Positions 10,101-18,602 of a stretch of 64,000 nt of DNA are shown here, in pieces. The notes under the pieces are model-generated. The model worked only from the letters and a program-made list of their open reading frames with translations, searched no databases and was not told the origin of the DNA. Origin of the DNA: an uncultured Litoreibacter sp. (GTDB lineage Bacteria > Pseudomonadota > Alphaproteobacteria > Rhodobacterales > Rhodobacteraceae); NCBI GenBank assembly GCA_947494645.1, contig CANLVO010000001.1:868001-932000 (forward strand), read 5' to 3'. Both the position numbers and the translations under genes were made by a program. The first letter of the stretch is position 1. Each line of letters opens with the position of its first letter.

Positions 10101-10906
10101 CCTTCGCGGTCTTCAAAAGTGAGGCGGATATCGGTAAGCTCGCCAAGGGTGACGACGCGGTCGCCATTGACCTTGATCGGCAGGTCATACACGTCGCGGG
10201 GCTCATCAAAGCTGGACGGGATCTTGACCGCGAAAGAGCCTTGCGCGGTGTCGACCTCGCCAGCGGCGATCAGCAGGTTGTTGTTGGAGACGACGTTGAT
10301 CAGCTCTCCGGCGGTGACGTTATAAGCCTCAAGCGCCAACGGGTCGATCAGCACCTCGAGCATCTCTTCCCGGTTGCCCGCGATGCCCGCTTCCAAGACG
10401 GGCGGCAGGGCCTCGATAATGTCCTGTAGGTCTTTGGTGACTCGCAAAAGTGTCCGTTCCGGCAGATCGCCAGACAGCGAGACGATGAGGATCGGGAATT
10501 CGGAGAAATTCACCTCCTCGACAGTGTATTGCTCAAAGCCAGTGGGGAATTCGCCCTCCGCCTGGCCCATCTTGTCGCGCACATCGGCGAGGATTTGGGT
10601 CTTGTCCCAGCCGAACTCGAACTCCATCACGATATTGGCGTAGTTCTCTGCCGCCGTGCCACGGAGCGATTTCAGCCCGTCTAGGTCCTGCAGTTTGGCC
10701 TCCATCGGTTTGACGAGCAGCTTTTCGCTGTCCTCAGCCGAAATGCCGGGGAAGGGGACGGAGACCACGAGGATCGGGATTTCAATGTCAGGCTCGCCCT
10801 CTTTGGGCAGGTCGCGGTATGCGAAGGCGCCAATCACCACCGACATGATGATGAAGGCGATGATCATCCGGGCGCGACCACCGGCCCAATCGACGATGCC
10901 GGTCAT
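7178..10906 (-). CDS. RND efflux transporter permease (AcrB-like)
   Basis: 1242 residues, slightly longer than the usual 1030-1050 because of a basic Pro/Lys-rich tail (KPKRKRKPKPP) and periplasmic-loop differences. The RND layout is clear: a first membrane helix, a large periplasmic porter domain, helices 2-6 with GLILAVGMLVDGAIVVVEYADK, a second porter domain, and helices 8-12 with GIVALAGIVVNNNIVLID. These proton-driven pumps export drugs, detergents or metals with an adaptor and an outer-membrane channel. The ATG overlaps the adaptor stop (ATGA). No TolC-type gene is adjacent. Substrate is unknown. Confidence 0.92.
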   Translation of the reverse strand: MTGIVDWAGGRARMIIAFIIMSVVIGAFAYRDLPKEGEPDIEIPILVVSVPFPGISAEDSEKLLVKPMEAKLQDLDGLKSLRGTAAENYANIVMEFEFGWDKTQILADVRDKMGQAEGEFPTGFEQYTVEEVNFSEFPILIVSLSGDLPERTLLRVTKDLQDIIEALPPVLEAGIAGNREEMLEVLIDPLALEAYNVTAGELINVVSNNNLLIAAGEVDTAQGSFAVKIPSSFDEPRDVYDLPIKVNGDRVVTLGELTDIRLTFEDREGTARFNGNDTVALQVVKRKGFNIIDTSALVRETVAEAQTRWPQELQDAIRVDVTLDQSKQVNGMVQQLEGSVLTAIALVMIVVLASLGTRSALLVGFAIPTSFLLCFILLGLMGISISNIVMFGLILAVGMLVDGAIVVVEYADKRISDGAGPMEAYTDAAKRMFWPVISSTATTLCAFLPMLFWPGVPGEFMGMLPVTLIFVLSASLIVALIYLPVMGGVSGRISRVIGNVSEAMRAVPLLIRLPLALVSLFVLFVAAMQLLNPNYLLPLGALGPVGAMVATGLFFVIAAMFASVMMGAVSWRTQQQRVNAGYRRSLFGKFTSLIANNPIMPIAVIAGVVFFVITVFTTFGANNNGVEFFVESETEQAIIYVQARGNLSLEEKDQMVAEVEQAALSTDGIVSVFAFAGGGGLNTNNGGAAGPLDTVGQVQIELADWGTRPDDTVILDELQAKMDAIPGIRTEILSQDRGPASGKPVNLRLTGDNWAELQQATADATAHFETVPGLITIENTLPLPGIDWQIDVDVEAAGRYGADVATVGAMVQLVTRGLLLDTMRVDSSDEEIEIRVRLPEQSRVLSTLDTLKVRTPRGLIPLANFITRTPVKKLGQIDRIDQSRFFDVKADVAPGLIKLVEGETPVAVLKSDPSGPITNAAGEGFVLVEALDPDLSQDALSEGFQAGDYNVAIIDANERIATLTSWIETEQPLPASVSFEWAGDTEEQAESQAFLSSAFAAALGLMFVILLAQFNSFYNATLVLLAVVLSTTGVLIGMLVMGQKFSIIMTGTGIVALAGIVVNNNIVLIDTYQDYSKYMPRLEAIIRTAEDRIRPVLLTTITTMAGLAPMMFGLSLDFLGGGYSVDSPTALWWKQLATAVVFGLGIATVLTLVFTPALLALRVWISMGAFASWKGLLALASRKSQSRHDLLLRRQASRVRDPLLLWSDPEEPVATEEVPDPAPAPKPKRKRKPKPPELKAAE

Positions 10907-12180
10907 CCTTTGGCCTCCTTATAGGTGACCTCTATGTCGACACCATCGGTGACATATTCCTGACCGGTGACGATGATGTCGGTTTGCTCCTCCAGCCCGT
11001 CGACCCAGACGCCGTCGACCGTGTCACGCAGGATGGTGACAGGGGCGAAGCGGGCCTTGTTGTCGACCGCCAGCCGGACGCCGAGCGCGCCGTCATCATT
11101 GAGCGTCAGCGCGGAGGCGGGGACCAGATGGGCGGATTTGCCAGCGGCTGCGATCACGATCTCGGCGGTTTGGCCGTCGCGGATCGACAGATCATCATTG
11201 GGCACCTGCACTTCGACGCGGAAGGTGCGGGTTTCGGGGTCAGAGGAGCGCGACAGGAAGGTGACCTGACCCGCAACCTCACGGCCCGAGACCAGCCTTG
11301 CGCCTGCCATTGTGCCGACGGTCACCTTGGCGACCTCTGCCTCTGGCACGAAGCCCACCAGCTTGATCGGGTTCAGCTGAATGATTGTGGCACAGGGCGC
11401 GCCGGGTTGCAGCAGGGCGCCAAGCTCTGCGGTATCGGTTTCCAACAGGCCTGAGAAGGGCGCGCGGACGTCGAGGCGTTCGATTTCTTTGCGTGCGGTG
11501 GCGACGGTGGCAATCACGGATTGCACGCCCGCTTGCGCCGCTTCGATCCCGGCCTTGGCGCTTTCAACGCCTGCAATGGCGGCGTCCACGCCTGCGCGGG
11601 CCGCAGATACGGCAGCACGGGTGGAGGCGACGCGGGTGTCAGAGGCAAACCCGTCTTCGGCCAGCGTCCGCGCAGCATTGTCATTGATCATCGCCTCTTC
11701 CAGCCGGGCCTGCGCTTCAGCCAAACGGCCCTCGGCCTCAGGGACACGGGCGGCGGCCTCGGGTATGCGGGCTTGTGCTTCGGGGACGCGGGCCTCTGCC
11801 TCGGCCAGCGCTGTCAGGCGGGTGCCGGGGTCGATCTCGCACATGATCTGGCCTTTTTCGACCGTGGCGCCTTTGCGCAAGGGCTCCGATTGAACGAGGC
11901 CTGATGTCTCTGCCCGCACTTCGATCTGACGCGCAGCCTCCGTGCGGCCGCGGAGCAGCACGGCGCTGTCAATCTGGCTGGCTTGCGACTTGAGCGCCAC
12001 GACATGGACCACGCGCCCGCCGGCGGCCTCTGGCTCTGGCGGCGCAGTTTCCGCGATTTCCTCGATGGTGGGCACCGCGCTGTCATCAGCGGCGAAATCC
12101 AGCAGGCGGTCCCGCTCGAACACCAACAAATACAGGGCGGAGGCCACGATGATGGCGATCACAATTGGAAAAATGCGCAT
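10903..12180 (-). CDS. RND efflux periplasmic adaptor (HlyD/AcrA family)
   Basis: 425 residues. An N-terminal membrane anchor (IVIAIIVASALYLLVF) replaces the usual lipobox. Then come a lipoyl/barrel half (GATVEKGQIMCEID), a long alpha-helical hairpin, the second lipoyl half (VRAPFSGLLETD) and a beta-barrel. Adaptors bridge the RND pump and the outer-membrane channel. The hairpin is built from unusually regular seven-residue units (V/I-PEA-x-AR on one arm, AGV-xx-A-x on the other). The start ATG 12180 has AGGAAG upstream. First gene of the efflux operon, downstream of a TetR-type palindrome. Confidence 0.92.
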   Translation of the reverse strand: MRIFPIVIAIIVASALYLLVFERDRLLDFAADDSAVPTIEEIAETAPPEPEAAGGRVVHVVALKSQASQIDSAVLLRGRTEAARQIEVRAETSGLVQSEPLRKGATVEKGQIMCEIDPGTRLTALAEAEARVPEAQARIPEAAARVPEAEGRLAEAQARLEEAMINDNAARTLAEDGFASDTRVASTRAAVSAARAGVDAAIAGVESAKAGIEAAQAGVQSVIATVATARKEIERLDVRAPFSGLLETDTAELGALLQPGAPCATIIQLNPIKLVGFVPEAEVAKVTVGTMAGARLVSGREVAGQVTFLSRSSDPETRTFRVEVQVPNDDLSIRDGQTAEIVIAAAGKSAHLVPASALTLNDDGALGVRLAVDNKARFAPVTILRDTVDGVWVDGLEEQTDIIVTGQEYVTDGVDIEVTYKEAKG

Positions 12181-12268
12181 GTCTATGTCTTCCTGTGCGG
12201 CGGTTTCCCGACAACGGGCGGCAGAGCTGACTGCGCGCGGGCATCGGGAGGGTATGCCTTGGTCTACG

Positions 12269-12286
12269 CTAAACTAACCAGTTTAG
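12269..12286. promoter_or_regulatory. TetR/AcrR-type operator palindrome
   Basis: CTAAACT-AACC-AGTTTAG is a perfect 7-bp inverted repeat with a 4-base centre, in the 269-base gap between the divergent efflux operon and the yfgM-like gene, 89 bases before the adaptor ATG. It has the size and symmetry of sites bound by TetR-family repressors of RND pumps. No regulator gene lies next to it. Confidence 0.6.
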
Positions 12287-12449
12287 ATTACTTTCTTCCG
12301 CAAAGCTGTGCAAGGTGCTGAATGACGCAGGAGTGTGTGTCAGATCACGCAGCCTGTGCGTTGGCTCTTGGCAAGGCTCTTGGCTTCGGGGTATGACCGC
12401 GCAAATACGGGCCGAAACAGGCCGCAAGGGTGGATCAGGAGCATCTCGA

Positions 12450-13112
12450 ATGAGCAACACCGACAGCTTTATCGAAGAGGTCACCGAAGAGGTGCAGCGC
12501 GACAAGCTGTTTGGCCTGCTCAAACGTTATGGCTGGATCGCGGGCGTGCTGGTGCTTTTGATTGTCGGCGGCGCCGCATTCAACGAGTGGCGCAAGGCCA
12601 ATGAGCGGGCGAGCGCCGAGGCCTTTGGCGACGCGCTTTTGACCAGCCTCGACGGCGAGTATGACCCAAGCGCGGGCGTGGTCGAGACTGAGACCCCAGC
12701 GCAGGCCGCCGTTGCGGGCCACATCGCCGCCGCGCGTGCGCTGGCCGAGGGCGACACGGACGCCGGGACCGCCGCACTTGAAGCGGTGCAGAATAACCCT
12801 GAGGCCGAAGCAATTTACCGTGAGCTGGCGGCCTTCAAGGCCGCTTTGGCGCTGCCGGCGGACGGCGACGCGCAGGCACGGATGGACGCGTTTGACGCCA
12901 TCACCGGCCCGTTCCGGGTGCTGGCCCAAGAGCAAAAGGCACTGGTGCTGATCGAGATGGGTGACCGCGAAGCCGCAGCTGAGCTGCTGCAAAGCCTGAT
13001 CCAGGACGCGGAGGCCACGCCGGGCTTGCAACGGCGCGCCGCAGAGTTGAGTGTGGCCTTGGGGGCTGATTTCGGTGATAGTGCGGCCCAAGAGACGTCT
13101 GACGACGGCTGA
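12450..13112 (+). CDS. Membrane-anchored tetratricopeptide protein, YfgM-like
   Basis: 220 residues. A single membrane helix near residues 26-43 (WIAGVLVLLIVGGAAF) follows a short cytoplasmic segment, and the remainder is Ala-rich TPR-like helices in the periplasm. YfgM in E. coli is an ancillary SecYEG-associated chaperone adaptor. ATG 12450 has AGGAG at 12437-12441; the frame is open upstream but without a ribosome site or family similarity. Followed by bamB and der, the conserved yfgM-bamB-der order. Confidence 0.85.
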   Translation: MSNTDSFIEEVTEEVQRDKLFGLLKRYGWIAGVLVLLIVGGAAFNEWRKANERASAEAFGDALLTSLDGEYDPSAGVVETETPAQAAVAGHIAAARALAEGDTDAGTAALEAVQNNPEAEAIYRELAAFKAALALPADGDAQARMDAFDAITGPFRVLAQEQKALVLIEMGDREAAAELLQSLIQDAEATPGLQRRAAELSVALGADFGDSAAQETSDDG

Positions 13113-13197
13113 CGAGATAACGACCGGGCCCGCGCCTGCGACCGCAACACCCTTGTTGCGCAACGCTGCCGGGCCTTTGGAGAAGGGGCTGAGTGCA

Positions 13198-14529
13198 GTG
13201 AACACCTCTATCAAAGCAGTAACATGCCTGATGCTGTTGGGGCTTTCGGCCTGCGGGGAGCGCGAGCTGATCCTTGATGGCGAACGCTTCGACGTGCGTG
13301 CGCCGTTGCCGGGATCAGATGCGGCAGCCGTCACTTTGCCCGAAATTGCGCCTGAGGGGGCACGGGCCTTTGCCGCCCCTGCGCCGCGCAACTATGCCAG
13401 CTGGACCCATCGCGGCGGCGACAACACCCATAACGTGGAACATCCCGCGCTGGCCGCAAGCCTGTCGCCGGTCTTTTCCGTGGATATCGGCCAAGGCAAC
13501 ACCCGCCGCGCCCGTATCACCGCCGACCCTGTGGTCGCCGACAACCGTATTTTCGCATTGGACAGCGCCAGCCGGGTGACGGCTGTGGGCACCAATGGCC
13601 AGGTGCAATGGTCGCGCGATCTGGTGCCCTCGACGGACAAGGGCCGAGACGCCTCTGGCGGCGGGTTAGCCTTTGGCGAGAACACCATTTTTGCCTCAAC
13701 CGGCTTTGGAGAGCTGTTTGCGCTGGACCCGGCCACCGGTGCCACGCGCTGGCGTCAAAAGCTGGACGCGCCGGTGACGTCGTCTCCGACGGTCTCTGAC
13801 GGCAAGGTTTATGTGATCACCCGCGACAGCCGTGCTTGGGCGCTGGACATCACCAACGGGCGGATCAAGTGGCAAATCGCGGGCGCACCCAGCGACGCGA
13901 CGCTTTTGGGCGGGTCCGGCCCGGTGATGGCCAGCCGCGTGGCGGTGCTGCCTTTTGGCTCGGGCGATATCGTGGCGGCGCTGAAAAGCTCGGGCATCCG
14001 GGTCTGGGGCTCTGCGGTGGCGGGGCAGCGGCGGGGCCGGGCCTATGCCAATATCTCTGACATCACCGGCGATCCGGTGATCTATGACGGCGTGATCTAC
14101 GCCGCCAATGCGGGCGGACGGATTGTGGCGATCAAGCCCAGCTCGGGAGAGCGGCTCTGGACCGCCAATGAAGGCGCCTATTCGCCGGTGCTGCCGGTGG
14201 GCGACTCGATTTTCATGATCTCGGACCAAGGCGAGCTGTTGCGGCTGGACCGTACCACCGGCACCCGCATCTGGGGCGAGCGCCTGCCTTATTTCGTGAA
14301 CCGCAAGATCAAGCGTCGTCAGGCGGTCTATGCCCATTACGGGCCCGTTCTGGCGGGCGGACGGCTGCTTGTGGCCTCGGATGACGGCCAGATTCGCAGC
14401 TATGACCCGGTGAACGGCGCGCTTGTCGGCACCACGCCCATTCGCGGCGGCGCTGCATCCAACCCCGCGATTGTGGGCGGCACCATGTATGTGATCACCA
14501 GCAAGGGGCAACTCGCCGCTTTCCGTTGA
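13198..14529 (+). CDS. bamB: Outer membrane protein assembly lipoprotein BamB
   Basis: 443 residues starting at GTG 13198 after a purine-rich GGAGAAGGGG. A lipoprotein signal peptide ends in LLGLSAC with Cys19 as the lipidated residue. The mature part is a PQQ-type beta-propeller with repeats such as ALDSASRVTAVGTNGQVQW and LFALDPATGATRWRQ. BamB is the scaffold lipoprotein of the BAM complex that inserts beta-barrel proteins such as the LptD encoded later in this window. It is followed 48 bases later by der. The frame upstream of the GTG overlaps the previous gene and is not coding. Confidence 0.93.
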   Translation: MNTSIKAVTCLMLLGLSACGERELILDGERFDVRAPLPGSDAAAVTLPEIAPEGARAFAAPAPRNYASWTHRGGDNTHNVEHPALAASLSPVFSVDIGQGNTRRARITADPVVADNRIFALDSASRVTAVGTNGQVQWSRDLVPSTDKGRDASGGGLAFGENTIFASTGFGELFALDPATGATRWRQKLDAPVTSSPTVSDGKVYVITRDSRAWALDITNGRIKWQIAGAPSDATLLGGSGPVMASRVAVLPFGSGDIVAALKSSGIRVWGSAVAGQRRGRAYANISDITGDPVIYDGVIYAANAGGRIVAIKPSSGERLWTANEGAYSPVLPVGDSIFMISDQGELLRLDRTTGTRIWGERLPYFVNRKIKRRQAVYAHYGPVLAGGRLLVASDDGQIRSYDPVNGALVGTTPIRGGAASNPAIVGGTMYVITSKGQLAAFR

Positions 14530-14577
14530 CCGCAATTGCCTGTAAGAGCCGCCTCTTGACCCATTGAGGCTCGTGAC

Positions 14578-16044
14578 ATGTCGTTTACCCTTGCCATAGT
14601 TGGCCGCCCGAATGTGGGCAAATCCACCTTGTTCAACCGTCTGGTGGGCAAGCGTCTTGCGCTTGTCGATGACCAGCCGGGCGTGACCCGTGATCTGCGT
14701 GAGGGCGATGCGCGGCTGGGGGACCTGAAATTCACCATCATCGATACCGCCGGGCTTGAGATGGCCACCGACGAGTCGCTGCAGGGCCGGATGCGGATGC
14801 TGACGGAGCGGGCCGTGGGCATGGCCGATGCCTGCCTGTTTCTGGTCGATGCCCGCGACGGGGTACTGCCCGCTGACGAGATTTTCGCCGACATTCTGCG
14901 CAAGAAAAACGCCCATGTGATCCTGGGGGCCAACAAGGCCGAAGGGCGTGCGGGCGAGGCAGGGATGATGGAGGCCTATGCGCTGGGGCTGGGCGAGCCT
15001 ATCGGGCTGTCTGCCGAGCATGGCGAAGGGATGGCCGATCTGGCCGCCGCGCTGCGCCCGCTGATGGAATTACATGCCGAAAACGCCGTGGTGGGCGAGC
15101 CTGAGGTGGAGGTCTCGCTGGATGAGGAGGACGCTGAGGAACATGAATATATTGCACCAAGTGCCTCTAAACCTTTGCAAATTGCCGTTGTAGGCAGGCC
15201 AAATGCGGGCAAATCGACGCTGATCAACAAGATCATCGGCGAAGAGCGTCTTTTGACCGGGCCGGAGGCGGGGATCACGCGGGACGCGATCTCTGTCATG
15301 ACGGATTGGAGCGGCGTGCCCACGCGTATTTTTGACACCGCGGGCATGCGCAAAAAGGCCAAGGTGCAGGACAAGTTGGAGAAGCTGAGCGTCTCGGACG
15401 GGCTGCGGGCGGTGAAATTTGCAGAAGTGGTGATCGTGCTTCTGGACGCGGATATCCCGTTCGAGCAGCAGGATTTGCGGATTGCCGATCTGGCGGAGCG
15501 TGAGGGCCGCGCGGTGGTTGTCGCCGTGAACAAATGGGATCTGGAAGGTGACAAGCAGGAGAAGCTGCGCGCTCTGAAAGAGCAGTTCACCCGGCTGCTG
15601 CCGCAGCTGAAAGGCGCGCCGCTGATCACCGTGTCTGCCCTGACGGGACGCGGCCTGGAGCGGCTGAAAGAGGCGGTGCTGGAGGCGCATGAGGTGTGGA
15701 ACCGGCGGGTGCCTACGTCGCAGCTCAACCGCTGGCTGGTGGGCATGCTGGAACAGCACCCGCCACCCGCCCCGCAAGGCAAGCGCATCAAGCTGCGCTA
15801 CATGACGCAAGCCAAGGCGCGGCCCCCCGGTTTCGTGGTGATGTGCTCGCATCCCGAGCTGCTGCCCGCGAGCTATTCGCGCTATCTTGTCAATGGGTTA
15901 CGGGAGGACTTTGACATGCCCGGCACGCCTATTCGGATGTTCCTGCGCTCTCAGGCGGAGGCCAACCCGTATAAGAACCGCAAGAAGGCCGGGCCGTCGA
16001 AACTGCGCAAACATATCGGCAGCAATCCGAACCGCGGCGAATAA
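14578..16044 (+). CDS. der: Ribosome-assembly GTPase Der (EngA)
   Basis: 488 residues with two tandem GTPase domains: the first has GRPNVGKST (residues 8-16), the second GRPNAGKST after an acidic linker ([16 protein letters not shown]), and a C-terminal KH-like domain follows. Switch motifs DTAG occur in both ([16 protein letters not shown]), as do NKAE and NKWD guanine-recognition motifs. Der is needed for maturation of the 50S subunit. Start ATG 14578. It lies in the yfgM-bamB-der run and is followed 16 bases later by an AhpD-like gene. Confidence 0.97.
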   Translation: MSFTLAIVGRPNVGKSTLFNRLVGKRLALVDDQPGVTRDLREGDARLGDLKFTIIDTAGLEMATDESLQGRMRMLTERAVGMADACLFLVDARDGVLPADEIFADILRKKNAHVILGANKAEGRAGEAGMMEAYALGLGEPIGLSAEHGEGMADLAAALRPLMELHAENAVVGEPEVEVSLDEEDAEEHEYIAPSASKPLQIAVVGRPNAGKSTLINKIIGEERLLTGPEAGITRDAISVMTDWSGVPTRIFDTAGMRKKAKVQDKLEKLSVSDGLRAVKFAEVVIVLLDADIPFEQQDLRIADLAEREGRAVVVAVNKWDLEGDKQEKLRALKEQFTRLLPQLKGAPLITVSALTGRGLERLKEAVLEAHEVWNRRVPTSQLNRWLVGMLEQHPPPAPQGKRIKLRYMTQAKARPPGFVVMCSHPELLPASYSRYLVNGLREDFDMPGTPIRMFLRSQAEANPYKNRKKAGPSKLRKHIGSNPNRGE

Positions 16045-16060
16045 ATGGGGACGGACTGAT

Positions 16061-16669
16061 ATGAGCTGGATCAAGACCATTGCCTACGCGGACGCGGATG
16101 CGCGGCTGAAGCCGCTTTATGACCGCGTCAAAGGCCCCGACGACAATGTCGACAACATCATGATGGCGCATTCGCTGCGGCCGCATTCGATGGAAGGGCA
16201 TATGCTGCTCTACAAGAACTGCATTCATCACGCGTCAAACACCGTGCCGAAATGGTATCTTGAGGTTTTGGGGGTCTGGGTGAGCCTGCTGAATGGCTGC
16301 GATTACTGCGTGGAGCACCATTTTGCCGGCCTGCGGCGGCTTTTGCGCGACGACACCCATGCCGATGAGATACGTGCGGCACTGGAGGCGGGCAATGCGA
16401 GCGCCACGCCTTTGGAGGCGCGGCACCATGCGGGGGTGGCCTATGCGGAGAAGCTGACGCGCCGTCCGGCGGAGATGAACGAGGCGGATGTTGTGGCCTT
16501 GCGGGATGCAGGTTGGACGGATGGCGAGATTCTGGAGATCAATCAGGTCGTGGCCTATTTTGCCTATGCCAACCGGACGGTTTTGGGGCTGGGCTGCTCG
16601 ACCAAGGGCGATATTTTGGGGCTGTCGCCGAACAATTCGGACGATCCGGATGATTGGGGCCACAGGTAA
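16061..16669 (+). CDS. AhpD-like / peroxidase-related carboxymuconolactone decarboxylase family protein
   Basis: 202 residues, all-helical. The redox motif CDYCVEHH (Cys80, Cys83, His87) matches the CxxC-x3-H centre of AhpD-type alkylhydroperoxidases. Members of this subfamily are annotated as peroxidase-related enzymes; the reductant and substrate here are unknown. ATG 16061 is chosen because similarity begins there (SWIKTIAYADADARLKPLY); the open frame upstream overlaps der. It is the last gene of the bamB-der run and converges on dnaB. Confidence 0.88.
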   Translation: MSWIKTIAYADADARLKPLYDRVKGPDDNVDNIMMAHSLRPHSMEGHMLLYKNCIHHASNTVPKWYLEVLGVWVSLLNGCDYCVEHHFAGLRRLLRDDTHADEIRAALEAGNASATPLEARHHAGVAYAEKLTRRPAEMNEADVVALRDAGWTDGEILEINQVVAYFAYANRTVLGLGCSTKGDILGLSPNNSDDPDDWGHR

Positions 16670-16708
16670 AATTGTGCGCCTGCGGCACGTTTCATGATTT
16701 TGCTCTTT

Positions 16709-16727
16709 GAGGGGGTGTGACCCCCTC
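16709..16727. terminator. Perfect hairpin between convergent genes
   Basis: GAGGGGGT-gtg-ACCCCCTC is an 8-bp stem with a 3-base loop in the gap between the AhpD-like gene and dnaB, which converge. A T-poor tail makes it an atypical intrinsic terminator, but position and stability suit transcript ends from either side. Confidence 0.5.
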
Positions 16728-16749
16728 AGCCGCAAGGGCAAACTCCCGC

Positions 16750-16774
16750 AGAGTATTTGCAACCAAATGGAAAT
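16750..16774 (+). repeat. GAGTATTT-AACCAAATGGA repeat, copy A
   Basis: The stretch near 16754 reads GAGTATTTGCAACCAAATGG followed by AAATG. A near-identical copy occurs in the opposite orientation at 55453-55475 in front of rsmA (GAGTATTTTTAACCAAATGG). Both share the GAGTATTT core with the longer elements near 7111, 19333 and 32625. Confidence 0.5.
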
Positions 16775-16776
16775 GC

Positions 16777-18273
16777 TTAGAATTCGTCGGATGGGCCGTC
16801 GTTCTGCCAGGGTTTGACGAGGTTGCCGAAGCGGGTGTAGCGGCCCTCAAAGCTGAGCTCGACCGTGCCGATGGGGCCGTGGCGTTGTTTGCCGATGACG
16901 ACTTCGGCTTTGCCGTGCAGGCGCTCCATCTCTTCTTGCCAGATCGCCATTTTTTCGAGGTCGTGATCGCCGGGCTTTTCGCGTTCTTTGTAATATTCCT
17001 CGCGGTAGACGAACATCACCACGTCGGCGTCTTGTTCGATTGAGCCGGATTCGCGCAGGTCTGACAGCTGCGGGCGCTTGTCTTCGCGATTTTCCACCTG
17101 ACGGGACAGCTGGGAGAGTGCGATGACGGGGATGTCGAGCTCTTTGGCAATGGCTTTGAGGCCTTGGGTGATTTCGGAGACCTCGTTGACGCGGCTGTCT
17201 TTGGCTGTCGCGGGGCGGACGAGTTGCAGGTAGTCGACGATGATCACGTCCAGCCCATGGGTGCGTTTGAGACGCCGCGCGCGGGCGGCAAGCTGGCTAA
17301 TGGGAAGCGCGGGCGTGTCGTCAATATAGAGCGGGCAGGTTTCCAGCGATTTGGCGGCTTCGACAAAGCGGCGAAATTCCACCTCTGTCATGTCGCCTTT
17401 GCGGATCTGCTCTGAGGGAACCTCGGCGGCTTCCGACAGGACCCGCGCGGCGAGTTGTTCGGCGCTCATCTCGAGGGAGAAAAAACCCACTGCGCCGCCT
17501 TCGATCGCACCTTCTGTGCCGTCATCGGTAAGGCCTTTCTTGTAGGCTTTGGCGATGTTGAAGGCGATGTTCGTCGCCAGCGAGGTTTTCCCCATGGAGG
17601 GCCGGCCCGCAAGGATCAGCAAGTCGGAGCGGTGCAGCCCGCCCAGTTTCTTGTCCATGTCGATGAGCCCGGTGGACAGACCCGCCATGCCGCCTTCGCG
17701 CATATAGGCGGCGTTGGCAACTTGAACTGCGTCCGTTACCGCTTTGAGAAAGCTTTGAAATCCGCTTTCGGACTTACCCTCTTCGCCCAGCTTGTAGAGC
17801 CGCTGCTCGGCGTCAACGATTTGGCTTTTGGGATCGCTTTCCGTGTCGACGGTGTGGGCCTTGGCTGCGATTTCCTCGCCCAGATCAATCAGCTCGCGGC
17901 GGATGGCGAGGTCATAGACCATCTGCGCATAGTCGCGCGCGGCGAATGAGGAAATGGAGGCGCCTTGCAGCCGGACCAGATAAGCGGGGCCGCCAAGCTC
18001 CTTGAGGCCTTCGTCTTCTTCGAAATAGGGCTTCAGCGTGACCGGGGAGACCAGCAGGTTCTTGTGGATACGGGCAGCGGCGGTCTCGAAAATGCGGCGG
18101 TGGACGGGATCGAAAAAATGCTCCGGGCTGACGATGGACGCGACGCGGTCCATGATGTCGTTATTGGTCAGAATTGCGCCCAGCAATTGCTGTTCGGCCT
18201 CGATGTTATGGGGCAGGGCGGTCATCGCTTCAGCTGCTGCTGGCTCGCCTTGCATGTTGCTCATGTCATTCAT
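16777..18273 (-). CDS. dnaB: Replicative DNA helicase DnaB
   Basis: 498 residues. The N-terminal DnaB domain begins LPHNIEAEQQLLGAIL, and the C-terminal RecA-like motor has Walker A GRPSMGKTSLATN at about residue 220, Walker B VIIVDYLQL, and the later LSQLSRQVENR and SGSIEQDAD motifs. The hexamer unwinds the parental duplex at the replication fork. No intein is present. Start ATG 18273 after a GGGG-rich stretch. Upstream is a 329-base gap with a tandem 9-mer. Confidence 0.97.
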   Translation of the reverse strand: MNDMSNMQGEPAAAEAMTALPHNIEAEQQLLGAILTNNDIMDRVASIVSPEHFFDPVHRRIFETAAARIHKNLLVSPVTLKPYFEEDEGLKELGGPAYLVRLQGASISSFAARDYAQMVYDLAIRRELIDLGEEIAAKAHTVDTESDPKSQIVDAEQRLYKLGEEGKSESGFQSFLKAVTDAVQVANAAYMREGGMAGLSTGLIDMDKKLGGLHRSDLLILAGRPSMGKTSLATNIAFNIAKAYKKGLTDDGTEGAIEGGAVGFFSLEMSAEQLAARVLSEAAEVPSEQIRKGDMTEVEFRRFVEAAKSLETCPLYIDDTPALPISQLAARARRLKRTHGLDVIIVDYLQLVRPATAKDSRVNEVSEITQGLKAIAKELDIPVIALSQLSRQVENREDKRPQLSDLRESGSIEQDADVVMFVYREEYYKEREKPGDHDLEKMAIWQEEMERLHGKAEVVIGKQRHGPIGTVELSFEGRYTRFGNLVKPWQNDGPSDEF

Positions 18274-18602
18274 CTGCCCAACCCCTTTTTCTTTTGATTC
18301 TGCTCTGTCTCACCCGCGGCCCGACCCCCGGTAACACTTGGGTAACACTGGTCTGACCGATCTTCGGGAGGCAATCAATCTGGATAAGCTGTGGACGGAT
18401 TGTGTGTTCTTCACAGGCCTATTCTGCGGTGCGCGAGGGCATGAGGTCAACATATTGTGGCTGAACCGATTATTGCCAAGGGGCGGCGTGGGTTATCTGC
18501 GGCTTATCCCCGGTTAGGATGTTCGGAAAGGGAAAGTCAGGTGTCAGGCGCACCGAATCGTCGGCTGTTTTGCGGTTCGGGCGGCCTTGGGACAGGGGCG
18601 GC
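18274..18602. other. 329-base gap upstream of dnaB
   Basis: No credible gene is seen. It must carry the dnaB promoter. GGTAACACT occurs twice, at 18330-18338 and 18341-18349, one helical turn apart. Around 18380-18520 are a few weak matches to the DnaA box (for example TTATCCCCG), too few and too imperfect to call an origin. Confidence 0.5.
18330..18349. promoter_or_regulatory. Tandem GGTAACACT direct repeat upstream of dnaB
   Basis: Two identical 9-mers are spaced 11 bases start to start, 57-76 bases before the dnaB ATG. Such phasing on one face of the helix suits a protein binding as a tandem pair. No regulator can be named. Confidence 0.35.

Noticed and set aside
13696-15021. Open frame antisense to bamB and der
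   Set aside because: It spans two well-supported genes and their gap, with no recognisable domain.
18370-18520. Possible origin of replication near dnaB with DnaA-box-like words
   Set aside because: Only imperfect matches, no cluster of boxes or AT-rich unwinding element, and no dnaA, parAB or gidA nearby.
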